The translations under genes and the position numbers were made by a program. Below, in pieces: positions 22,673-33,464 of a stretch of DNA of 64,000 bases. Position 1 is the stretch's first letter. Each line of letters starts with the position of its first letter. The notes below the pieces were generated by a model. It was not told the origin of the DNA. It made no database searches and worked only from the letters and a program-made list of their open reading frames with translations. This DNA comes from Culex pipiens pallens (taxonomy: Eukaryota > Arthropoda > Insecta > Diptera > Culicidae): the NCBI RefSeq assembly GCF_016801865.2, contig NC_068938.1:190322476-190386475 (forward strand), read 5' to 3'.

Positions 22673-22888
22673 TGGACCGTCGTGCTGCCGATGCCGTTCA
22701 AGGACAAGTTCAAGAACCTGGGAATTCATCCGCCGAAAGGGGTGCTGCACGCTGTTGGCTTGTACCTGTGTGGCGCACACAAAGTCGACCTTCCTGAAGC
22801 TGGCCGGGTTGCAGTTGGTGCAGATGTCCACCGGAGGCGGTGTCAAGCTCGTCCGGGACGCGTTAGAACTGGCCAAGGAAAAGTTGTA
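22673..22888 (+). pseudogene. Rpt5: Fragment of proteasome ATPase Rpt5 (PSMC3)
   Basis: One frame reads VLPMPFKDKFKNLGIHPPKG, the segment just before the Walker A loop in the 26S proteasome regulatory subunit Rpt5. After a shift, the next frame reads HTKSTFLKLAGLQLVQM and KLVRDALELAKEKL before a stop, the segment just after it. The Walker A loop itself is deleted and the junction changes frame, so no ATPase could be made. The rest of the gene, including Walker B, is absent. The live protein unfolds substrates at the base of the proteasome. The fragment lies between a truncated MITE and a retroposon, which suggests it was carried or stranded by mobile DNA. Family identity is firm; the route of capture is unknown. 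Confidence 0.85.
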
Positions 22889-22926
22889 AAGAGGATGACA
22901 ATGATAACTGCACTGCACTGCAGGAT

Positions 22927-23220
22927 ATGACTGCAAAACTAACCGATTATGAGCAAGGTAAAGCAGCAGACATTGATTCGCTATTAAAACCTCGATTAAA
23001 ACTTTTCAAAGATTTCGTTGTTGACACAGCTGTTGACGAAAAGCAAAGACGGAAAGCGGAGATTGAACGTGAGAAAGCTATGAAACAAGAAATTGCTGTA
23101 AATATTGAACAAAAAGAAAAGCTCGAGGAAATTCTCCAACAAATGAGCTGCAAGAGATGGAGGCGCTGCAGTCGAAAGACCCAGCGTCGGAGAAAAATCC
23201 TAAAACTGATAAAAATAAAA
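22927..23220 (+). pseudogene. Coiled-coil protein fragment, frameshifted
   Basis: From ATG the frame encodes a charged helix-forming stretch (EKQRRKAEIEREKAMKQEIA, then EQKEKLEEILQQM) typical of a coiled coil. After about residue 74 it turns basic and improbable, while the neighbouring frame continues plausibly (LQEMEALQSKDP), indicating a frameshift near 23143. It runs into the tail of the retroposon at 23224. I do not recognise the parent gene. GCACTGCAG just before the ATG could be an old splice acceptor. It may belong to the same transferred block as the Rpt5 fragment. Confidence 0.45.
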
Positions 23221-23223
23221 GCA

Positions 23224-24018
23224 TCAGCATGAGCATGAGCATGAGAGACCACCCATGGTTGCCCCTCCGTTGCTGAACAGAACCGTAATATCCTTTCAGC
23301 ACTACTGATTATAGGCTTCGACGATTTAGTGGTGTTTCCCTTATCAACAGCATGTACGAATGCGCTGAAAAGATAAAACACCATGATTGCTAAAGCAAGA
23401 TCAGTTGCGAATAGGTAACAGTCAGTGGCCTCCAACGGCGCTCGTCATGTCAGTTTGTAGATCTCGATTATAAGGGACGGGAATGTTAGTTAGCGCAGGT
23501 TGCTACTAGGGCAGCTGGTTTGCCCTGTGCTTACACCCCACGAGCGCCAGAAACCTGAAAATTTGTTAGTAGGATAGGGTGTTTGGTCAGGATTCATCAT
23601 AGAAGATGATGATGCGACCCAAAATCATAATGTTTGTTGAAAGGTATTATATATTATTCTCAAGGCAAGCAATCGGATGCGGCGGATGAGACATTTCCCG
23701 TTTATTGGTTGTTAAATTTTAAATGAAATGGTTTAATCTAAGACAGCCGACTGTGGAAAGAAAGAACCAAAATCATTTGTAATTATAGTATGAAATATTA
23801 AACAGTGTAACTTTTAAATTGAGATGTTTTTACGAGTTTTAAATGATTGATGTTTAGTAAGGTACTGATTAACGAAGCGAACGACGAGTTCCGATGTGTA
23901 ACGTTTTATTCTCAAGGCAAACAATCGGATGCTGCTGTAGAGACTGTTTTAATTTAGCTGATGGATTTTTAAAATTTGCTTTAGATTCTTTCTTAGACAG
24001 CCGGCTGTGGAAAGATTG
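23224..24018 (-). mobile_element. Retroposon family F, copy 5
   Basis: The hexamer tail (GAGCAT repeats, plus strand) is at 23224-23245. The body matches copy 1 (7225-7914) on the opposite strand, through the CTGTGGAAAGA and AACGACGAGTT phrases to about 23905, and then repeats its own TTCTCAAGGCAA...CAGCCGGCTGTGG module at 23905-24018. The 5' limit and the target duplication were not found. Confidence 0.7.
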
Positions 24019-24748
24019 AATCATGGTGAAAGAGAATTAGATGACAAATAACAAAATTAAACTCAAAACATCAAAAGCATTGATTGTTCTGAGGTGTATT
24101 CCGATTAGCTTTTTATATATTAAATAAAACATCAAGATTTTTGTAACGCATAGTAATGTGTCCAGCAGAAAGTTTTTTTTTTGTTAAGTGTTTAATCAAG
24201 CTCAAGAAAAGAAACTAGTGACGCGACGCGTTGTTACTCCAATTGGTTCTTTTTTATTTCAGTGTAAGAACATTAAAAAATAAATATTTTCTACCCGTAT
24301 TAAGACCTCTTGGCCGAGCGTGTTTGTAATGAAATTACCATATTATTAAAACACAAAAACCTCGACGAACTCATCCGGCGGCGTGCTTTCCGATTCACGG
24401 TGATAAAAGAAAGACTGATTTCATCACAGCTAGTGAAACAAAACGCTAAAATCACTATCATTCCGGCAGAGCAACCGCGTGGCCCCGCTGATCACATTTT
24501 ACTCGATTGTTACACGGAGAGACCGGCCGGGGAAAATCTAAGAAAATCTTGGTTAATTTAACTAAAAGTATGGGTTAATTTTTTACACAGCTTTTTTCAA
24601 CAATCGATTGTTGATTTTGTTAACACGAAATTGCTGACCATCAGCTACTAAAATTAACTAAAAAAATAGTTGGAATTGCCATTTTTTTTTAGTTAAATGG
24701 CCGAAAAAAATTCTAGCTGTCGACTGCTAGAATATTTTTTTCAGAAAA
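24019..24748. other. Unassigned sequence
   Basis: 24190-24540 is moderately GC-rich and could be the 5' part of retroposon copy 5 or a scrap of another element. ACACGGAGAGAC at about 24516 recurs at about 37049. No gene is supported. Confidence 0.35.
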
Positions 24749-24974
24749 TTAACCCTCTAACGCCCATGGTTGCTCTAGAGCACCACTAATTGTTGAGTTC
24801 AAAATTAAATTTCTCTGCAACCATGCAGTTTTTCAACCTGATTCAACATGCATTAGTTTATTTAGAATGTTAACTTATAACCATTAAAATTTAATTTAAT
24901 TTGGTCGATTCAGTTACGAGTTATGGTGAAATACGTAAAAAATCTCGATTTTGATCTGGGCGGGAAGGGGTTAA
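24749..24974. mobile_element. piggyBac-like MITE (TTAA flanks)
   Basis: It starts TTAACCCTCTAACGCCCA and ends TGGGCGGGAAGGGGTTAA, an imperfect inverted pair with CCC directly inside TTAA on each side. TTAA duplication with a CCC start is the hallmark of piggyBac elements. At 226 bp it encodes nothing. Confidence 0.65.
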
Positions 24975-25509
24975 CTAAACATTTCTTGTTTTCAGCTGAA
25001 ATATTGGGGAATATTCTGTTAAAAACTGGCTGGGAAATATTTTTCAACTATTTTTCAACAATTTTTTTTCGTTGTATCAACCGAAATATTTTTGCATGCA
25101 GCAAATTATTAGTGGTTTATAACAAAACATTTCTTAATTAGACATAACACATAATTTATGTAAGTGTTGATATATATATTTTTTATTTAATTATCTAACG
25201 ATACAGGCTGGGCTGAATTTCTAGCTATATTTTTACTAATGTCTTACTTGAATAAAGAAAAATATGTGTACATGTAGTCAATAACTAGCAGCTGTTAGCA
25301 ATATTTTATTGAATTTGCAGTACATTTTGTAATAATGCCTCACAAATTAATGCTGAATGTTTTTATATTCGCATTTAATCTGCCTAAAAAATTAACGTTT
25401 TGTACTAATTAGTTTTTTGTTGCATGAAGTTGTTAAATTACTGTTAAAAAGCATCAAAACAAAACTTTTTTTTAACTGTTGTTATAAAACCTGTAAAGTT
25501 TGATTAATC
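24975..25509. other. AT-rich intergenic, nothing recognised
   Basis: No repeat or gene could be supported. Confidence 0.5.
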
Positions 25510-26763
25510 TATACAGCAATTCCCCACGAAAACAGCATGATTCGAAAAAAAAGTTCTCCGATCGGGCTCAAAATTTTTCTGGGGGATCCTTGGCCGAAAT
25601 AATTAGACCCGTATTTTTTTGTTTGGCCATTAGGGTGACCTACGCCGTGTTAGGGTGGTCCAAAAAATGGCAATTTTCATCGATTTTCGCAAAAACTACT
25701 TTTTTCAAAAAATCATATCTCCGCGCCATTTCATCCGATTTTAGCTGTCCTAGACGCAAAAGAAAGGTGATTAGTTTGGCTATTTGGGAAAAATAGTAAG
25801 AAGTTTCGAAAATCTAGCTTAACATTTGAAAAGGTCATATGAAAACTTAAAATGCTGTTTTGAAGGTCTCGGGACCAAAGAGCCTATGTCTGAAAATATT
25901 TTTATCGGATTCCTCGGAAAATTTCACATAACATATTAAAAAATGGTGAAGTTATGTTTTCGATACTCTGAGATACGATTTTTTGAATATAAAAACTGTG
26001 TTTTTCGACGCGCCACGCGCAAATATTGGAAAATGACGAAAACGGGAAAAAGTCGACTTTTTTCACTAAAACTGCGATAACTTTAAAATTTCAGCGATGA
26101 CCTATACATGTTAGGGTACTAAAATTTTCATAATTAAAAGACGCAACTTTTGGTACCATAACATCTATAGGTCATCGCTGAAATTTTAAAGTTATCGCAG
26201 TTTTAGTGGAAAAAAGTCGATTTTTCCCCGTTTTCGTCATTTTCCAATATTTGCGCGTGGCGCGTCGAAAAACACAGTTTTTATTTTCAAAAAATCGTAT
26301 CTCAGAGTATCGAAAACATAACTTCACCATTTTTTAATATGTTATGTGAAATTTTCCGAGGAATCCGATAAAAATATTTTCAGACATAAGCTCTTTGGTC
26401 CCGAGACCTTCAAAACAGCATTTTAAGTTTTCATATGACCTTTTCAAATGTTAAGCTAGATTTTCGAAACTTCTTACTATTTTTCCCAAATAGCCAAACT
26501 AATCACCTTTCTTTTGCGTCTAGGACAGCTAAAATCGGATGAAATGGCGCGGAGATATGATTTTTTGAAAAAAGTGGTTTTTGCGAAAATCGACGAAAAT
26601 TGCCATTTTTCGGACCACCCTAACACGGCGTAGGTCACCCTAATGGCCAAACAAAAAAATACGGGTCTAATTATTTCGGCCAAGGATCCCCCAGAAAAAT
26701 TTTGAGCCCGATCGGAGAACTTTTTTTTCGAATCATGCTGTTTTCGTGGGGAATTGCTGTATA
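25510..26763. mobile_element. Foldback element D, 1.25 kb palindrome
   Basis: Left arm 25510 to about 26130 and right arm from about 26136 to 26763 are near-perfect reverse complements. Mirror-image frames in the two arms encode 68 residues that differ at one position. Ends read TATACAGCAATTCCCC and GGGGAATTGCTGTATA, so TA or TATA could be the target duplication and the TIR would begin CAGC, as in Tc1/mariner-type elements (inference). There is no transposase; the whole element is arms plus a tiny centre. Confidence 0.85.
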
Positions 26764-26769
26764 TAAAAA

Positions 26770-27191
26770 ATTTCGACGGTTTTGTTCGAACGCGAATCAG
26801 TTCAATACGGAGCGTCCGATCGAGGTGCTCTTTGTTGCGTTGGGTTCGTATAGGCCCAAGGAAGGTTTATACGCTTTCTAATTGACACTTTGGCCACTCT
26901 GGAACCGATTCCGGAGCATCGGCAAATTGTATGGAGAACGTTACGTAAAATCAAATTTTGATCACAGGAGGCTGAATACGCTAAAAAGCAAAAAACGTCA
27001 ACAAACAAAAAAAGGCAGAACGAAGTTTGTCGGGTAAGGCTTGTGTTTTATAAAATTACGTTGCATTAAACTAAAGAATAATAAAAAAGCATATTACAAA
27101 TTTTGCTAAACATATTTACAAAAGATGTTTAATTTCTCGTGAATTCCTTAAAAATAGAAACCGAGTAAAATTTTCACCAAGCTTTAAGCTT
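26770..27191. other. Unassigned, possible repeat
   Basis: 26775-27030 is GC-richer with coding-like composition, but all frames are short and no domain is seen. The rest is AT-rich. Confidence 0.35.
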
Positions 27192-27219
27192 ATATTTTTA
27201 TTATGTTGTATAAAATTAA

Positions 27220-27505
27220 CCTAGTAGCAACCTGCGCTAACTAACATTCCCGTCCCTTAAAATCGAGATCTACAAACTGACATGGCGGGCGCCGTTGGTG
27301 GCCAATGACTGTTACCTATTCGCAACTGATCTTGTTTTGGCAATCATGGTGTTTTATCTTTTCAGCGCATTCATACATGCTGTTGCTAAGGGACATACCA
27401 CTTAATAGTCGAAGCCTATGATCAGTAGTGCTGAAAGGATATTACGGTTCTGTTCAGCATCGGAGAAGGACAACCATAGGTGGTCTCTCATGCATGCTCA
27501 TGCTC
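27220..27505 (+). mobile_element. Retroposon family F, copy 2 (5' truncated)
   Basis: A 286 bp copy of the 3' end of the family, ending CATGCATGCTCATGCTC. It is framed by an exact 28-bp target duplication at 27192-27219 and 27506-27533. This is the cleanest demonstration that the family inserts by target-primed reverse transcription with 5' truncation. Confidence 0.9.
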
Positions 27506-27533
27506 ATATTTTTATTATGTTGTATAAAATTAA

Positions 27534-27965
27534 GTGTTGCATTCACTGTGAAATCTTCCGATAAGTCATCATCATCTACAATAGTCTCAGGTTTAGTTAT
27601 TTTTCTTGTGGTTGGACACAGAATTTTCACTAAGTGAACCTTTTGCTGCAAATAGACATGTGAAATGTATTAGTAATTTAATACAAAATTCTTAATTTCG
27701 GCTATAAACTGAAAAAAGAAACGTAAATAAATGTAATTATATTGAGGAAAGAAGAAATATCAATAATGCTACTTACCAAGCTTGCATTAATTTAACAATT
27801 AGTTTTGGCAACAAACTATCATTGCATTTGATTCAATTTATTCAACGTACTCCGATTCCTGAAAAAATATTTAAAGTTTTACTTACTAGTTTATTGAGCA
27901 GACGTATTGCAACAAAACTTTCAAGATAATAATTATCTTCTTTTATATATTTTACATATTTTTAT
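27534..27965. other. AT-rich intergenic, nothing recognised
   Basis: No gene or repeat was recognised. Confidence 0.5.
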
Positions 27966-28879
27966 ATTTTACTTCATCTCTATTTTTTATAAGTCCGATT
28001 TGTGATCCCTTTCCGTCGGGTCGCAAGATTTTTCGTGTCCGTCGTGGCGTGCAACAACAACAAAACCCTATCATACCATTTCATCTCGATAAACATCGTA
28101 ACTCGTCGTTCGCAAAGTTAATCAGTACCTCACTAAACATCAATCATTTAAAACTCGTGAAATCATCTCAAGTTAAAAATTACACTGTTTAACCCTTCAG
28201 TTTTAATTACAAATGATTTTGGTTCTATCTTTCCACAGCCGGCTGTCTAGACTAGATGAGACTAGACCATTTCATTTAAAATTTAACAACCGATAAACGG
28301 GAAATGTCTCATCCGCAGCATTCGATTGTTTGCCTTGAGAATAATATATAACACCTTTCAACAAACACTATGATTTTGGGTCGCATCATCATCTTCTATG
28401 ATAAATCCTGACCAAACACCCTATCCTACTAACAAGTTTTCAGGTTCCTGGCGCTCGTGGGGTGTAAGCCGAGGGGAATGTCACTCCGCGATAACACACT
28501 AAAACGCACAAAAACGAGCTCGAAAATCCTTAACGCTACTCATCGTGCCGAGTTTTCACATAACGCCACCCTAAAGCAAGTTATCGCAAGTTATCGCGCG
28601 TTAAAGCGAGTTAAAGCGGTCAGCGTCTGCTCGATTTTTGAACTGAACGAATCGATCTTGCAACCTTGCCGTCTCAAATCGAGTAGTTTTTGGCAACTCT
28701 TTTTTTTTGTTTTGATTCTGTTCCTGCAGTTTTCGTAAAAAAAACGTGGCAATCTATGAGATTTTTTTTTGTTTATGCTCGGAAAAGTGTACTCTGGAGC
28801 GAACGGATCGAGCCCACTCGGTGGCGAAATCGTTGAAGTTTTTTGCCGCTCTGCTGTTAGTCCCCACGAAGCAGGTGGC

Positions 28880-29680
28880 GTGTACGATGTGAGGAACTTG
28901 TGTCGAGTCGAGGCCGAATGGGACCAAGCGGACTGAGATCGAGGAGATGATGGTCAAGAAGCTGCGCCGGAACCGCGTGACTAAGGATAAGCCGATCGAG
29001 GAGAAGTACGTAGACCTCGTCGATCATCATTGTCCATCGTTTCTGCGTCCACCGCACGTTGTCGGGAACAGAAGTGATGCCCCCGACTGGTGCTTCCTTC
29101 CGAAGGCTTACGTCAACCTGGACCGGCTACACCAAGACATTTCCGACATCCGGTGGTTTCCCAAATTAGCCCTTCTTCTGCTGTCCTGCACCACGGATCA
29201 AGATCTGCTTAAGAACCTACTCGAGCCACCAGCCGGCCGTGCGGAACGTGAGCATTAAAAATTGCGGCGGTAAGTTCGTAGTGGCCGAGTACGATCCCTA
29301 CCTCAAGCTCTTTGACACCGAAAAGGGCGACGTCGCGTCACGCTTTAGCTCCCGGAAGATTCAGTTTTGCGTCAAGTTCTACCCGGATCATTTGCCTGAG
29401 TAGATTGAACTAACCTCTCATTTTGTTCTCTTACAGTGGGACACCCGCAGTGGTGAAATCATTCAGAATTACGACCGCCATCTGGGCACCGACCGATCAC
29501 CATCGTAGACGAAAGCTGGTGCTTCGTGACGACCTTCGACGACAAAAGCTTGTGCGTCTAGGAGTGGGACATTCCGGGAACATAAAGAACATCGCCGATC
29601 CAATGATGCACTCGATTGCCCGCAGTCAACCTATTCCCGAAGCGGCAAGTGGTCTCCAGTTATGCTTGTAATTTGGACTT
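28880..29680 (+). pseudogene. Prp17: Captured fragments of splicing factor CDC40/PRP17
   Basis: Frames here match pieces of the WD40 protein PRP17 (CDC40), a step-II splicing factor, in gene order: MVKKLRRNRV...DKPIEEK (about 28947-29005), LPKAY followed after a shift by SDIRWFP (about 29097-29161), VSIKNCGGKFVVAEYDPYLK and SRFSSRKIQFCVKF (about 29247-29390), WDTRSGEIIQNYDRHLG (29437-29487), then DDKSL and IADPMMHS in shifted frames with stops. Immediately before WDTRSGE stands an intron end, TTTTGTTCTCTTACAG (29421-29436), so intronic DNA was captured too. Stops at 29401 and within the last repeat, plus frameshifts, make it dead. It lies wholly inside the TIR element. The family call is strong; the number of captured exons is uncertain. 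Confidence 0.85.
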
Positions 29681-30023
29681 TTCCCGCGACATGAGCAACC
29701 TCCTGCCGTGCGATTGTGCGGCAAAGTCTACATCTGTTTAACGGCATGTACGAGCAGCTGAGTGTTTTCGTAAGTCGGTCGGTGATCGCTCACCTGAACG
29801 GGATGTCTTCGAAGGCGCCGCCAGCCGCAGGCCATCAAGAAATGGTGGAAGAGGCGCATGAGGTCAAGATCATCAAAATGCGGTTGAGCTGAAGGTTGGA
29901 GGATGGACAAGGCTGGCCGTGATACCGGATGTGTTCAACAAGTGCTGTTTTCCAAGCTGGAGATTCTCTAGTCACTGGCCACATAGTCACCCATCGAAGA
30001 GACCATTCCGGGCAGCGAAATGA

Positions 30024-31970
30024 GCATGAGCATGAGCATGAGAGACCACCCATGGTTGTCCTTCTCCGTTGCTGAACAGGACCGTAATATCCTATCAACA
30101 CAAGCGATCATACGCTTCAACGATCTAGTGATGTTTCCCTTATCAACAGCATGCATGAATGCGCTGAAAAGATAAAACATCAAGATCATCAAGACTAGAG
30201 CTGCTGTAGATAGGTAACAGTCATTGGCCACCAACGGCGCCCGCCATGTCAGTTTGTAGATCTCGGGGGGATTGGGACGGGAATGTTAGTTAGCACAGGC
30301 TGCTACCAAGGGTGGGTTCTATACGATATCCACACCCCCGCGTGTGCCGGAAAACTACTTCTACTTGGGATTTTGTTAGTAGGGAAGGGTAATGGTCGGG
30401 ATTCATCATAAAAGATGATGATGTGACCCAAGAATCAATACTTTTTGTTTATAGGGTGATGTATTATTCTCAAGGCAAGCAATCGGATGCTGCTGTTGAG
30501 ACAATTCCCGTTTATCTGCTAACAATTTATATGAAAATGGTTTAATCTTAGACAGCCGGCTGTGGAAAGATAAAACCACAAATATACATAAATTCTGCGT
30601 AATGTATTCAGTTCGAGTGGATCATAGACGAGATTTCAAATTCTAAACAATTATAAGATTAATGATCTGTAAATAGCAAATGATCTACGGAGCTATAAAA
30701 ACAGACTTAATAATCGCGTGGAAGCAATACTCGTTATCGTGCTTTCTGAACTATAATGCTAAGACTAAGAGAATGTTTTTGACGCGTTTTAAGGTAACGA
30801 CTGATAAAATTTATTCCTCGTACGCTTGACATACAAAAAACATTATTTCAAATTTTAGAAAAATCACAAGAGAAACGGCTCTGGTATGTATAAAACTCGG
30901 CGACGAATGGGAAAAACAACCGGCCCGACGTAAACGCGTTGCTTATCAGATTCTATCGGACTAAATTTGCTTTAAATCGATCGCAAGGCCACCGTAAAAC
31001 GCTGTAACCAATTTGTTTATTAGTATTTACATACTCTTTCATTCATTCACTCACTCTGCCAATCATACAAAAAGCAAGCTAATTTTAATTTACTAATCTG
31101 AATACTATTAAGAGTCCAAAAATTTTCAATTGAAGATTTTTGCCTAACGTTGCGTTTAAAACATATTAGACTACACCAACCAAAATACAGATAGTACTTA
31201 AAGTTTTCCATTAGTTTTCAATATAGTTTTATTTTTAAATACCCGATCTTTTTTTAAAAGAAAAAAAAATCATTTAATAAAAGAACAACTCTGCTCAATA
31301 CCACGCAAGAAAAACTAGAAAACAAAAACAAACAAAATAAAAAAAAAATTATAACCTGGAAAATTTGGCCCACTGTGTGTAGGTCAAAAAGTTATCTAGA
31401 CAAGTTGCGCTATATCTGTTTCGCTCTCACTCTCACTCACACTCACAAACACAAAAAAACTCATTGTACAAAGAGAATCTGATTGGAACTTTCTCACCGC
31501 GGCCAGTCGTTGATCGTTGGCTTTGCTGCTCTGAAATTCCTCCTGGCATCAGCATAAAAACAGCACGGCTTCCGGCAGTCAAAATTTTTCGACTCGTTCC
31601 GTTTTGCCTCATCACAGCAGCAGCACGATGATCGTCCTCTCTCCCCTCTCTCCTTCTCCTTCAACACACGCACACTACCGCGACGCGTTCTCTAACCGGG
31701 CACACAAATACAGACAGACGACGACGGGACAGAGTCCAGCTTTGGTCAACGGTGGCCATCATTGAAGAGAAGATCGACGATTTATTTTCACAAAAAACAC
31801 GCACATTCGAGAAAAGTTCGAAGAAACTTCATCAATCCGGTAATGTTACTGGTTGAGCACGTCAGATTATCCACTTTTCCGGCCGGCATTTGCTGTTTTA
31901 CACACGAAAAACAATTTTGAATCGCGAACCAAACAACTGTCGACCGAACCGCTCAACCACACGCACACTC
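30024..31970 (-). mobile_element. Retroposon family F, copy 4 (longest)
   Basis: The 1947 bp copy lies on the minus strand between 24-bp direct repeats 30000-30023 and 31971-31994. The 3' end (plus-strand GAGCATGAGCATGAGCATG) and about 550 bp match the other copies. From about 30575 to 31970 the sequence is unlike them. Its 5' 500 bp, read on the minus strand, resembles a mosquito transcript leader (GT-rich start, ACACGCA-type repeats, moderate GC). No long ORF and no reverse transcriptase are present; the best frame is 60 codons (31433-31615). It interrupts TIR element G and is therefore younger. Confidence 0.85.
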
Positions 31971-33464
31971 AGACCATTCCGGGCAGCGAAATGACCGATT
32001 AAGACTGGCGCAAGCAAGACAAAACTTCGATTTCTCGGAACGAGTTCACCCGATTCCTTCGCACCTGAACCACCGCGGCCACTTACTGGCTCGTTGCATT
32101 TCTTTAGTAAAGGGAATTAAAATATACAAAAGAATTTTTTAAAACTGAGTTTAGTTCACTTCAGCGGAAGATTTATTTATTAAAACAAAACGCATCACAT
32201 TATAATTTCACAATCGCTGCTGCAATTGAATAACTTTTCGCAATCTTAATAAAAGTTTACGTTGCACTCGCATTATCCCGGATGGTCACACACTACCGAT
32301 GCTACTTCTTCTAGTTGCGCGGCGGCGTGTTGTCCGTGATTTTCTTCTGCGCAAACTTTCGTAACCGCAACAGTTCTTGGAATTATGGGAGCTTCTATGA
32401 TGCACCAGATGCTGCTGTTGTTGTCCTCCGAGCTGGTCTGGTTTGTTCACGATCACTTTGCCTCCCGGGACGTCATGAAGGAATCGTCTGCATCGTTCAG
32501 TATCACGTGGCACTAGTCAGTTCTGTAGTAGTTCGCCGGCCCAATTTTTTTCCGGCGCCGGACTGATCAGAGGTCAAGTCATCCGGTAACAGCAGCCGAA
32601 TCGATTTTGCTAGCTCGCTGTCTATCGTGTTAAGCTCCAAAACTCAAGCCAAAACTACAAAAATCACCGCAAGTTGAAACGTACTTTCCACCGGAGGCCT
32701 CTTCTGCTTGCAAATGACCAGGTTCTGCAGGAGAATGGTCGTTACGGATTCGGTCGCAGACGGGTGTAAGGCAAGACGGGTTTCTGAGCTGGAAAATTGA
32801 ATACTATAGAACACTTGTTTCGGGGTAGTTGTATAACTTACACGGTTTGGTCAGCTGCTTCAGCTCAGGATAGCGGCGTTAGGGAAGGTTCATGCCCGGG
32901 AAGTACACGTGGAGAAGGCCCGCGGCTCTTCGTTGTTGGGCGTGCATTTTGGGGCCCACTTCTGGTCACTGTTTAGCCAAATTCTCAACTTGAAAAACGC
33001 TTTTTCCACCGCCAAATTGATGAAAGATAAAATTATCGGTAGAGCCGTATCAAGTCCTTGGAACAGGAACCAGTGGCAGGCGCAGGAAACGGTTCCGGCG
33101 GCTAATCTCTCCTTCACGTTTTGTTTCGAGAGAAAAACAAACTGCTCGAATGATTTGACAACGAGAACTGTCATTTGCTCTTGACAGTTCTCGCTGTAAA
33201 AAAAAATCGAGCAGTTTGATGCGTGAACGCAAGAAAAGGTAAACCAAAAAGCGAGTTATCGCGGTTAACGCGAGTTAAAGCAAGTTAAAGCGGAAAAGCA
33301 AAAGTTAGCGCTGCAAAGGTTTGAAAGGGGAGCTTTATCGCTCGGTGAACGCAGGAGTGACGTCCCCCTCGGATATTACGGTTCTGTTCAGCAACGGAGG
33401 GGCAACCATGGGTGATCTCTCATGCGCATGCTCATGCTCATTTTACTTCATCTCTATTTTTTAT

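Larger units (their letters stand above)
28469..33372. mobile_element. 4.9 kb gene-capturing TIR element G
   Basis: Terminal inverted repeats of 19 bp: CCGAGGGGAATGTCACTCC at 28469-28487 and, on the other strand, CCGAGGGGGACGTCACTCC at 33354-33372 (17 of 19). Subterminal motifs GTTAAAGC and GTTATCGC recur at both ends (28570-28620 and 33248-33290). The interior carries host gene pieces (CDC40 fragments at 28880-29680), other GC-rich coding-like scraps (29690-29990, 31995-33180) and a later retroposon insertion. No transposase was found, so it is non-autonomous, comparable in logic to Pack-type elements of plants. Flanking bases show no clear target duplication, so the superfamily cannot be named. 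Confidence 0.75.
27991..33439 (+). mobile_element. Retroposon family F, copy 3, split by a TIR element
   Basis: The 5' part (27991-28468) and 3' tail (33373-33439, ending in CATGCTCATGCTC) are two pieces of one copy, because a 25-bp direct repeat flanks the pair at 27966-27990 and 33440-33464. The TIR element 28469-33372 lies between them. Compared with copy 1, about 240 bp of retroposon sequence is missing at the junction, so insertion came with a deletion or into an already shortened copy. Confidence 0.85.

Noticed and set aside
25500..26683. Mirror-image frames containing RPVFFCLAIRVTYAVLGWS
   Set aside because: They lie in the arms of palindrome D. No start context or known domain; conservation is explained by arm identity.
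28469..33372. An autonomous transposon
   Set aside because: No frame inside resembles a transposase, and the largest coding signals are broken host gene pieces.
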